DNA of 5,209 nt from Pseudomonadota bacterium (GTDB lineage: Bacteria; Pseudomonadota; Alphaproteobacteria; Rhizobiales; Xanthobacteraceae): NCBI GenBank assembly GCA_023387555.1, contig JAEWHY010000127.1:1-5209 (forward strand). The letters are read 5' to 3'. The translations under genes and the position numbers were made by a program. Shown here piece after piece: positions 1-5,209 of this stretch (within the stretch, counting starts at the first letter, position 1; each line of letters starts with the position of its first letter). The notes under the pieces were generated by a model, which saw only the letters and a list, made by a program, of their open reading frames with translations, ran no database searches and was not told the DNA's origin.

Positions 1-491
1 CCGCCGCTGGTGCCGGTCATCGCAGCGATGAAGCCGACGATCGAGGAAATGCCGACCGTCTTTGCCCCCTTTGGCGGCTGCTGACCGAACGTAAAGCGCC
101 CGCGGCTGAATGCGATGTAGAGGCCAACCAGAATGATATAAATCGAGAACAGGGCCTGAAGAATTTCGGTCGAACCGTAGGGCAACAGGATCGATCCAAT
201 GACCACGCCGATGAACAGGCCGATGCCCCAGGTCTTGAAGAACCCCACGTCGAGATCCCCAAGCTTGTAGTGCTTGCGCGTCGAAGCGATTGCGCTCGGT
301 ATGATGAGAGCCAGTGAGGTCGCGGTTGCCACATGCATCGTCACCGAATGCGCGATGCCGAGCCAGGGGAACAGGTAGATGAAGATGGGCATGCGGATGG
401 TGCCGCCGCCGATGCCGAACAGGCCCGCAACGAAGCCGGATACCAGCCCAACCACTGCGAAAATGATAATGCGCAAAAGCAGGTCATCCAT
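1..491 (-). CDS. TauE/SafE-family anion permease, N-terminal part (gene cut by window edge)
   Basis: An open frame starts at the ATG at 491-489 and runs off the left edge with no stop, giving 163 complete codons. The start is well supported: GGAGGAG at 501-507 lies 9 nt upstream, inside the end of the ClC gene, whose stop is only 4 nt away, so the two are probably translationally coupled. The protein is hydrophobic, with about four to five membrane helices visible. Residues 19-30 (GFVAGLFGIGGG) are a typical TauE/SafE (formerly DUF81) N-terminal motif, followed by HVATATS at 53-59. Residues 153-164 (GFIAAMTGTSGG) repeat the first motif, showing the internal duplication of this family and the start of its second half. 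Family members export or import sulfite, sulfoacetate, taurine-related and other organic anions across the inner membrane. The substrate cannot be read from the sequence. Linkage to a thiocyanate hydrolase operon suggests a sulfur anion, but this is inference. Confidence 0.88.
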   Translation of the reverse strand, partial: MDDLLLRIIIFAVVGLVSGFVAGLFGIGGGTIRMPIFIYLFPWLGIAHSVTMHVATATSLALIIPSAIASTRKHYKLGDLDVGFFKTWGIGLFIGVVIGSILLPYGSTEILQALFSIYIILVGLYIAFSRGRFTFGQQPPKGAKTVGISSIVGFIAAMTGTSG

Positions 492-495
492 GGCG

Positions 496-1863
496 TCAGG
501 CTCCTCCGCTCTTGCTCAAGGGCGCGCTCGTGGGTGGTGGTGCTTCACCGGCCAGTTGCCTGAGCGTGCGTTCGCGCAGCGAGTCGTAGATCGGCGCGCT
601 ACCAAGCAGGGTCGGCACCAGCATGGCTGTAAAACAGGCCGCCAGCATGGGCAGCAGCAGCGTCACGTTCGCGGTCATTTCCAGCGTCAGCACGATGCCG
701 GTAAGGGGCGCTCGCACGATCCCGGTGAACAACGCCGCCATGCCGACAACCGCGAAGCTGACGGGATGAATGCCGATATCCGGAAACAGCGCCTCAGCCG
801 CAAGCCCGAAGAACAGCCCGCTTTGTGCGCCGAGCACGAGCATGGGTGCGAACAGCCCGCCGGGCGTGCCGGCGGCATAGGATGCTGTGCTCAGCAGCAG
901 CCGGATTGCGTAGAGCACGGGCAACAGCGTCAGAGTCCCGGCGCCGGTCAATACGCCTTGCGTGATCGGATCGCCGCCGCCGACGATGGCGGGAGAGAAC
1001 CACGCGAGCACGCCGACCGCCGCGCCGACAACGCCGGCGCGTAATTCGACAGGGACGTGAGCCAGCCGGTCCGCAATCGAGAGCGCACCGAGCAGCATGG
1101 AATTGTAGACGACGGCCAGAAACCCGGAGAGAAGGCCAAGTGCAAAGAACAGCGGCTTGACCTCATCGCCGACGAAGGAAATCGGGGCGACCTGAAAGTC
1201 CGGCGCGTCGCCGAGGATCAGCCGCGATACGGCGATGGCCGTTGCCGAAGCGCCGAGTGCCGCGGTGGCAATGCTGACTTCAAATCGTTTGTACAATTCC
1301 TCCAGCACGAAGATCGCTCCGGCCAGCGGCGCATTGAACGCGGTGGCAAGACCTGCGCCCGCCCCCGCCGCAATCAGCGTGCGGGTATCCGGCCAGCTTC
1401 GTCCCGTGAGTTCGCCGAGGAGATGCCCGGCGCTGCCACCCATCTGCACGCTCGGTCCTTCGCGGCCCAGCGCCAGGCCGGAGCCGATCGCGAGAACGCC
1501 GCCTGCGAATTTGACCGGGATCAGATGCAAGGCACGCGGAGGATGTACGCGCTCCGCCAGCGCTGCTTCGACATCCGGGATCCCGCTTCCGGATGCACGC
1601 GGCGCGATGCTGCGCACCAGCCATGCAGCGATCGCCACCAAGCCAGCGAACAGCGCAACGACCATCAGGAAACCCATGACGCCCCGGGCATGCGCCCAAT
1701 CGATGATCTGATTACGGAGAACATCGGCGTGAACGAGCGACAGGCGGAACAGGCCGCCTAACAGGCCGGCCAACGCACCTACGATCAGCGCAAGAATAAA
1801 GAGCGCAATCAAATTGCCGTGGTCGTTGCTGGAGCTGTTCGCCTCAATTTGGTGAGGTTTCAT
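496..1863 (-). CDS. clcA: ClC-family H+/Cl- exchange transporter (455 aa)
   Basis: This is a full-length ClC protein with a hydrophobic core of many membrane helices. Diagnostic segments are in order: GSGIP at 92-96 (anion selectivity filter, Ser94), GREGP at 133-137 (gating Glu135), GGLFAP at 335-340 (second filter strand) and Tyr426 in the APIYDSL segment (inner-gate tyrosine). Glu189 in FVLEEL matches the internal proton glutamate of E. coli ClC-ec1, so a proton-coupled exchanger is more likely than a channel. There is no C-terminal CBS domain; the protein ends in a short Pro/Ser-rich tail. I chose the ATG at 1863-1861 because AGAGG at 1871-1875 lies 7 nt upstream. A TTG at 1896 would add 11 residues but is less well supported. 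The gene is 4 nt upstream of the TauE/SafE-like gene and about 390 nt downstream of hupE. ClC proteins are known to carry thiocyanate as well as chloride, which makes the location suggestive. Confidence 0.95.
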   Translation of the reverse strand: MKPHQIEANSSSNDHGNLIALFILALIVGALAGLLGGLFRLSLVHADVLRNQIIDWAHARGVMGFLMVVALFAGLVAIAAWLVRSIAPRASGSGIPDVEAALAERVHPPRALHLIPVKFAGGVLAIGSGLALGREGPSVQMGGSAGHLLGELTGRSWPDTRTLIAAGAGAGLATAFNAPLAGAIFVLEELYKRFEVSIATAALGASATAIAVSRLILGDAPDFQVAPISFVGDEVKPLFFALGLLSGFLAVVYNSMLLGALSIADRLAHVPVELRAGVVGAAVGVLAWFSPAIVGGGDPITQGVLTGAGTLTLLPVLYAIRLLLSTASYAAGTPGGLFAPMLVLGAQSGLFFGLAAEALFPDIGIHPVSFAVVGMAALFTGIVRAPLTGIVLTLEMTANVTLLLPMLAACFTAMLVPTLLGSAPIYDSLRERTLRQLAGEAPPPTSAPLSKSGGA

Positions 1864-1870
1864 GAGCGCG

Positions 1871-1875
1871 CCTCT
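1871..1875 (-). promoter_or_regulatory. Ribosome binding site of clcA (decides the start)
   Basis: AGAGG on the minus strand is followed by 7 nt and the ATG at 1863-1861. It favours this start over the in-frame TTG at 1896. Confidence 0.65.
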
Positions 1876-1877
1876 GC

Positions 1878-1940
1878 TCGACAACGGGTTGGACAAACCG
1901 ATGGTTTCTCAACTCGTGAGGTCGACAACCTCTCGGTTGA
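1878..1940 (-). repeat. Repeats and small hairpins in the clcA leader
   Basis: An 8-base direct repeat (TCGACAAC on the plus strand) occurs at 1878-1885 and 1922-1929, 44 nt apart. Two perfect short dyads lie within the stretch. One at 1926-1939 reads CAACC-GAGA-GGTTG on the minus strand, with a GNRA-type loop. The other at 1895-1907 reads AAACC-ATC-GGTTT. The arm at 1928-1932 can also pair with 1918-1922 or with 1943-1947 (GAGGT/ACCTC), so alternative folds are possible. The block sits about 15-80 nt upstream of the clcA start, where an operator or a structured leader would be expected. Function is unknown and short dyads can arise by chance in GC-rich DNA. Confidence 0.4.
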
Positions 1941-2250
1941 TTGAGGTCCGGGTGTAGATTCGTCCCTTTCTCTGCTGGTATCAGCACTCTTGAGCGGAAG
2001 GCTGATCGTTCCGCGCTTGTTGAGGCTCGTAAAACGAATCCCCTTTGTCCTTCAGCGTCGCTTGCAGGACGTGAAAGCCGAAAGGTCGCCCTTACCCAAT
2101 TCGCGCGGGAGCTCACCTCAGAAGGGCTCCGAGACAAAGGTTGCGGCCGCAGGCGCAAGAGCCTCTGGGTCGCAACAATGCCTCGGTTATGCCTTCACCG
2201 ACCGCAAGGTCGTAGTCGAAAAACTCAAGTTCGCTCTGCCGCCACTGTGG

Positions 2251-2904
2251 TCACCGGACGCCCGCAAAGAGCACGCCTTCAACATGTCCGACAAACAGCA
2301 CCAGCCCGATGCCAGCCACGACGGCGCCCGCCAGGCGCACCTCCGTTGGACGAGCCGCAGCCTTGGCGATCACCCAGCGCGTTACGAGACCGGCGAGCAC
2401 TGCCACGACCAGCTGCACCAGCGTGAAGCCGACGAGATAGGCGATGAGCGGCGTCTGCTCCGCGCCGAAGATCGACTCGCCGTATGCCCATCCATGAAAG
2501 AGCCCCGCTCCGGCGAAGAGAACGGCGAGCATGAGCACGGGAAGCTGGCGATTTGTGGCGATGATGGCGCCAAGCAGGAGCACCGTAGCGGCGATGACCA
2601 ATTCGGCTACGGGCAGCGTGACGCCGGCGAGATGGACGAGACATCCGGCAAAGGTCCCGGCTACGAACGCGAGAGTTAGCGCCCAGAGGCGGCCCGCAAG
2701 TGCGGCTGTAATTCCGAGGGCGACGACGAAGGCTAAGTGGTCAATACCGATTACAGGATGTCCGAGGCCGGAGAGCAGGCCCTGTCCGAAAGTCTGCGGA
2801 AGCTGACCGCCCATCACGTGGTGGGCAAATGCAGCGTTAGTGCCCGCCACAAGGAGAGGCACTGCGCATGCGACGCGTATAGCGTGAGAGCGATGGATCG
2901 CCAT
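2251..2904 (-). CDS. hupE: HupE/UreJ-family metal transporter, probable cobalt importer (217 aa)
   Basis: The protein begins with a basic, hydrophobic leader ending in AAFA followed by HHVMGG, which looks like a cleavable signal peptide (cut near residue 27). HPVIGIDH at 49-56 is the conserved His/Asp metal motif of HupE/UreJ proteins. HGWAYGES at 137-144 is the second family signature. About six membrane helices follow the leader. Family members carry nickel or cobalt into the cell, usually beside hydrogenase or urease genes. Neither is present here. The gene lies 22 nt after the accessory gene of a cobalt enzyme, so cobalt is the most likely substrate (inference). I chose the ATG at 2904-2902, with AGAGG at 2915-2919 upstream (10-nt spacing). 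The in-frame TTG at 2940 lacks a Shine-Dalgarno sequence, would overlap the preceding gene and would put a polar extension before the signal peptide. Confidence 0.9.
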   Translation of the reverse strand: MAIHRSHAIRVACAVPLLVAGTNAAFAHHVMGGQLPQTFGQGLLSGLGHPVIGIDHLAFVVALGITAALAGRLWALTLAFVAGTFAGCLVHLAGVTLPVAELVIAATVLLLGAIIATNRQLPVLMLAVLFAGAGLFHGWAYGESIFGAEQTPLIAYLVGFTLVQLVVAVLAGLVTRWVIAKAAARPTEVRLAGAVVAGIGLVLFVGHVEGVLFAGVR

Positions 2905-2926
2905 GATATGTGTACCTCTATTGTTC

Positions 2927-3307
2927 CTAAACAGCTTCAAGCCGCGCTCGGACGATACGGATTCGACGGGCGAGTTCTTCCTCTGTCAGGAGCCCGCGGC
3001 TGAGCATGATATGAGCGAGTGTCAGAAGCTGGCGTTCCGGATTCGGAATCGCGCTGTACACCGTCTCAAGCTCATCCTCCGCGTGCCGCCGCTCCAGGTT
3101 ATCAAGAGCCCCGCCCGCTGATAGACAGTCGCAGGTTGCGTCGAGGCATACCTTCCAAGGCGGTTCTGGATTGGTGACGCACCAACGTAGCGCAAGATTC
3201 GCCCAGGTTTGATCCTCGTTGCGGATGGACTCAAGCAATCCGATGCGACGAAGGTCGACGTACTGCCCTTCGGTCTGCTCCTGAATGACGTCACTCTCCT
3301 GGCTCAT
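2927..3307 (-). CDS. Thiocyanate hydrolase accessory/cobalt-insertion protein, P15K-like (126 aa)
   Basis: The ATG overlaps the stop of the gamma-subunit gene by 4 nt (ATGA), with GGGAGG at 3315-3320 7 nt upstream, so it is translationally coupled. In Thiobacillus thioparus a 15-kDa protein, P15K, encoded directly after scnC, assists assembly and cobalt incorporation. Size (about 14 kDa), position and acidic, soluble character fit that role. Cys54, Cys59 and Cys61 (C-x4-C-x-C) plus Cys43 form a possible metal site. The C-terminal part, about 93-122, with RGLLTEEEL inside, is predicted to be helical and resembles the N-terminal helices of nitrile hydratase-type subunits, a trait of the accessory proteins of this superfamily. 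The link to P15K rests on context and general resemblance, not on an alignment. It could equally be annotated as a nitrile hydratase accessory protein. Confidence 0.8.
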   Translation of the reverse strand: MSQESDVIQEQTEGQYVDLRRIGLLESIRNEDQTWANLALRWCVTNPEPPWKVCLDATCDCLSAGGALDNLERRHAEDELETVYSAIPNPERQLLTLAHIMLSRGLLTEEELARRIRIVRARLEAV

Positions 3308-4077
3308 TGTGCGGCCTCCCTTGGCCTGCCCCCGCTGTGAACCGGCCGGCTGGCCTTGTGGATCGGCCGAGGACCGTCCGTTGTCCTGCCGGGCTTTGGC
3401 TGCGCAATGCCGATCATGGTGTCGCGGGTGACGATTTCAGCGAGTTGGTCCTCCGACCAGCCCTCGGTGCCCGCGGGCCTCACGGGAAGGACCATGAAGC
3501 GGCTTTTTGCGTTGGAGTCCTCCACCCGCAGCTCGACCTCGGGCGGGATGATCAATCCGAACTCCGCCAGCACCTCACGCGGCCAGCGGACGATCCTGCG
3601 ACGATAGTTTGGCGCACGGTACCAATACGGCGAGTGGCCGAGCAATGGTCGCGGATAACATGAGCAGAGCGTGCACACGATCACATGATGCAGCTTAGGC
3701 GTATTTTCGAGCACGGTCAGGTGCATGTAGTCGCTCGTCGTCCCGAACCCGGACGGCTCGCTCCAGTCGACGCCGACCTCCTTGCTGGCAGCAAGCGGAT
3801 CGGAAAACACCCGGGCTTTGTATGCCGGGTCAGTCCAGGCCTTTGCCACCATGCGCGAGCCCGCGGCCGGCGATCTCGCGTCGTTCCATTCGGAGAATGC
3901 TCGGTGATCTTCGGCGGTAAAAAGGCCTTTCTCGATCGCCAGCTCACGGACGGCTAGTTCAAGAATTTCAAAGTCGGAAATCTCATCGACCATCGGCGCC
4001 GCCGGATGGTCGTGGCCATGGTCTTCCGAATGGCCGTGCGGATGGTCCCGGCCGCCGTCTCTACGTGTCGTTGCCAT
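3304..4077 (-). CDS. scnC: Thiocyanate hydrolase gamma subunit, cobalt-binding (257 aa)
   Basis: This is the catalytic metal-binding chain of the nitrile hydratase alpha/thiocyanate hydrolase gamma family. The claw motif C-T-L-C-S-C lies at 135-140. Thr at the second position marks the cobalt type (the iron type has Ser). By analogy, Cys138 becomes a sulfinic and Cys140 a sulfenic acid, and Cys135 is a plain thiolate ligand. The motif is followed by YPRPLLG, WYRAPNYRRR and RWPREVLAEFGL. Cobalt nitrile hydratases usually have Trp where Arg143 stands, whereas thiocyanate hydrolase gamma has Arg as I recall it. The length is near that of T. thioparus gamma (about 243). Residues 11-25 are His-rich (six His), probably a flexible metal-binding tail. 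The enzyme hydrolyses thiocyanate to carbonyl sulfide and ammonia in the cytoplasm. AGGAG at 4084-4088, 6 nt from the ATG, supports the start. It lies 33 nt after the fused beta-alpha gene. A true nitrile hydratase is the main alternative. Confidence 0.9.
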   Translation of the reverse strand: MATTRRDGGRDHPHGHSEDHGHDHPAAPMVDEISDFEILELAVRELAIEKGLFTAEDHRAFSEWNDARSPAAGSRMVAKAWTDPAYKARVFSDPLAASKEVGVDWSEPSGFGTTSDYMHLTVLENTPKLHHVIVCTLCSCYPRPLLGHSPYWYRAPNYRRRIVRWPREVLAEFGLIIPPEVELRVEDSNAKSRFMVLPVRPAGTEGWSEDQLAEIVTRDTMIGIAQPKPGRTTDGPRPIHKASRPVHSGGRPREAAQ

Positions 4078-4110
4078 GTTCTGCTCCTATGGCTGGGCCT
4101 AATGCTCCGG

Positions 4111-4956
4111 TCACTCGGCGCGTTCGAGCCACATGTCCGGGTATTCGCTCTGCAGGGTGTCGTTTTCGAACGGATACTCGGCCCAAAGATCCTTCTGCTG
4201 GAACCGGACGATGTAGTACTGCTCCTGGGGGGCGTCGTACCGGTCCCAGGCCTCGTCGGCGGGAACGAGGTCCGGGTATGTCAGGGCAGCGATCGTCCCG
4301 GTCATGTTCCGGACATACATCTGGGTCCGGGTGTAGAAGATCGCCGGCAAGTCCTTCACCCGAACGCGGTCGCCGACCTTGAAGCGGCCAAGCTGGATTT
4401 TACCAGTGGGTTCCCAAGGAGGCTTCGGCCCATAGTTTATATATTTGCCGGATGTGGGTTTGCCGGTTTTGGTGTGAATCTTGGCCGTAGTGCCGTGGTT
4501 GATGTTTGATGGAGCGTGACCACCGCGGTTGGAATTTACGCCCAGTCTTTCCCTGATCTCCGCAATCTTCCCCTGCAGTTCGAGCAGCGAAACATAGTTT
4601 TTGTCGACAAGCATTTTCGCAGCGCCCCAGATCCAGCGCGCGTTGTAGGGAAAGCCGTAATAGAGGGTCATGCCTATGTCGTTGGCATAGCGGCGGCGCC
4701 TTTCTTCGGCGTTCCACATGCCTCTGAAACCGAGGACTTCGCAGGTGATGTAGACGTTGTTCTCCCACTCCTCGTCCTCTTTTTCTTCGAATATCTCAGG
4801 CGCGTAGGGCTGCCCCCCGACATCGTGTGTTGGCCAAATATAGGCCTCGTAAAGGGTATGCGGGACCTCGTAGGGCCAATCTCGAGCTTGATGGATCGCC
4901 GGCATCAAGTGGGAGCCGGTATCGTAAATCTTGCGGGTTTCTCGGGGTGACGGCAT
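4111..4956 (-). CDS. scnBA: Thiocyanate hydrolase fused beta-alpha subunit, nitrile hydratase beta-like (281 aa)
   Basis: One uninterrupted frame covers two regions that are separate proteins in Thiobacillus thioparus. Residues 1 to about 140 resemble ScnB: HTLYEAY, then HDVGG at 44-48, an acidic stretch at 57-65, an Arg-rich EERRRR segment at 84-89, and a helical segment ending in IAEIRERLG. Residues about 191-281 resemble ScnA: the SH3-like start FKVGDRVRVKDLP, then FYTRTQMYVRNMTGTI, QKDLWAEY and a C-terminal FENDTLQSEYPDMWLE. The linker, about 141-190, is rich in Gly, Asn, Thr, Lys and Pro. The combined length (281) is close to ScnB plus ScnA (157 and 126 as I recall). The chain packs against the gamma subunit and completes the active site. 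In known structures, arginines of the beta chain hold the oxidised cysteine ligands, and the Arg-rich segment is the likely counterpart. AAGGA at 4966-4970, 9 nt upstream, supports the ATG. It is the first gene of the operon. Automated annotation may call it nitrile hydratase subunit beta. Confidence 0.88.
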   Translation of the reverse strand: MPSPRETRKIYDTGSHLMPAIHQARDWPYEVPHTLYEAYIWPTHDVGGQPYAPEIFEEKEDEEWENNVYITCEVLGFRGMWNAEERRRRYANDIGMTLYYGFPYNARWIWGAAKMLVDKNYVSLLELQGKIAEIRERLGVNSNRGGHAPSNINHGTTAKIHTKTGKPTSGKYINYGPKPPWEPTGKIQLGRFKVGDRVRVKDLPAIFYTRTQMYVRNMTGTIAALTYPDLVPADEAWDRYDAPQEQYYIVRFQQKDLWAEYPFENDTLQSEYPDMWLERAE

Positions 4957-5209
4957 CGCGCTTTATCCTTTTTTGCTTCTCGAGTTGAGGCAGGAGCCCG
5001 GCATCGACCGCAGCAACGGCTTACGGCTGCAAGATGCGGCGTCGTCAGCCTGATCTGGTCTTGGAACGCGTAGCCGGCACGGCTGTTCGGAGACGCGGGC
5101 GCGTTCTGGCCGAGGTCACGGCGAGTTGATCAAAACGGAGCATTTGACGACGGCGCCATGATGATAACCGTCAGTGGCCGACATCCATAGCGGCTGAGAG
5201 ACGCTATCG
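4957..5209 (-). promoter_or_regulatory. Upstream region of the thiocyanate hydrolase operon
   Basis: No frame of useful length is open here on either strand, so this is most likely the leader and promoter region of the operon, possibly with the edge of an upstream gene beyond the window. The Shine-Dalgarno AAGGA is at 4966-4970. Palindromes CTCGAG (4979-4984) and TTGATCAA (5126-5133), and short dyads at 5010-5030 (GCAGC/GCTGC arms) and 5072-5084 (AGCCG/CGGCT, 3-nt loop), could be operator parts. I see no clear sigma-70 or sigma-54 promoter and cannot name a regulator. Confidence 0.4.

Larger units (their letters stand above)
1864..2250. other. Intergenic region between hupE and clcA
   Basis: About 390 nt separate the hupE stop from the clcA start. 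Frames that cross it on either strand encode no protein I recognise and mostly run on as antisense shadows of clcA or hupE. It probably contains the end of the thiocyanate hydrolase transcript and the promoter of clcA, but I see no convincing -35/-10 pair and no stem followed by a T-run. A 6-bp perfect inverted repeat lies at 1994-1999 and 2009-2014 (GCGGAA/TTCCGC, 9-nt loop). Smaller dyads lie at 2141-2158 and 2199-2212. The repeats nearer to clcA are listed separately. Confidence 0.5.

Noticed and set aside
1057..1761. Long open frame on the plus strand opposite clcA, and a similar one at 379-1044
   Set aside because: Both are antisense to a clear ClC gene, give Arg/Gln/Ala-rich low-complexity proteins without a recognisable domain, and are typical GC-rich shadow frames.
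1864..1896. TTG start for clcA that would add 11 residues
   Set aside because: The internal ATG at 1863 has a well-placed AGAGG, and the extension adds nothing typical of the family.
2199..2212. Hairpin CGACC-GCAA-GGTCG as terminator of the thiocyanate hydrolase operon
   Set aside because: The stem is only 5 bp and no T-run follows on the minus strand.
1990..2679. Plus-strand frame crossing the intergenic region into hupE
   Set aside because: Most of it is antisense to hupE, the product is not recognisable, and composition fits a shadow frame.
2905..2940. TTG start for hupE that would add 12 residues and overlap the accessory gene
   Set aside because: No Shine-Dalgarno sequence precedes it, and the extension would lie before a good signal peptide that begins at the ATG at 2904.
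3304..4956. Plain nitrile hydratase alpha/beta pair
   Set aside because: The ScnB-like and ScnA-like motifs, Arg143 after the claw and the P15K-like neighbour fit thiocyanate hydrolase better; kept as the main alternative because no alignment could be run.
5010..5030. Inverted repeat with GCAGC/GCTGC arms as a regulator binding site
   Set aside because: Arms of only 5 bp with a mismatched centre are expected by chance in GC-rich DNA; noted only within the upstream region.

Overview
The window is 5.2 kb of GC-rich DNA with every recognisable gene on the minus strand. Codon use, dense packing and protein flavour suggest an alphaproteobacterium, perhaps of the Bradyrhizobium/Afipia/Rhodopseudomonas group. 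That placement is an inference; there is no rRNA or other taxonomic marker here.

Read in the direction of transcription (right to left), the window holds: (1) 4957-5209, a gene-free stretch that is probably the upstream region of the operon; (2) 4111-4956, a 281-residue protein that looks like the beta and alpha subunits of thiocyanate hydrolase fused into one chain; (3) 3304-4077, the cobalt-binding gamma subunit with the C-T-L-C-S-C metal claw; (4) 2927-3307, a 126-residue accessory protein in the place of the cobalt-insertion/assembly protein P15K; (5) 2251-2904, a HupE/UreJ-family membrane protein, probably the metal importer; (6) 1864-2250, an untranslated stretch with small hairpins; (7) 496-1863, a ClC-type H+/Cl- exchanger; (8) 1-491, the N-terminal part of a TauE/SafE-family permease that runs off the left edge.

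Genes 2-5 form a compact operon (33-nt gap, ATGA overlap, 22-nt gap). It would supply a complete route to an active cobalt enzyme: catalytic chains, a maturation factor and a metal transporter. Thiocyanate hydrolase converts thiocyanate to carbonyl sulfide and ammonia, so the host could use thiocyanate as a nitrogen and/or sulfur source. The clc and tauE/safE-like genes form a second, tightly coupled pair (4-nt gap). Because ClC proteins can carry thiocyanate and TauE/SafE proteins move sulfur-containing anions, the pair may supply anion traffic for the same pathway, but that link is only inferred.

The most notable point is the two-chain layout. In the classical Thiobacillus thioparus enzyme, beta, alpha and gamma are three separate polypeptides. 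Here beta and alpha are one chain joined by an AT-richer linker, giving a thiocyanate hydrolase with the two-chain architecture of nitrile hydratase.
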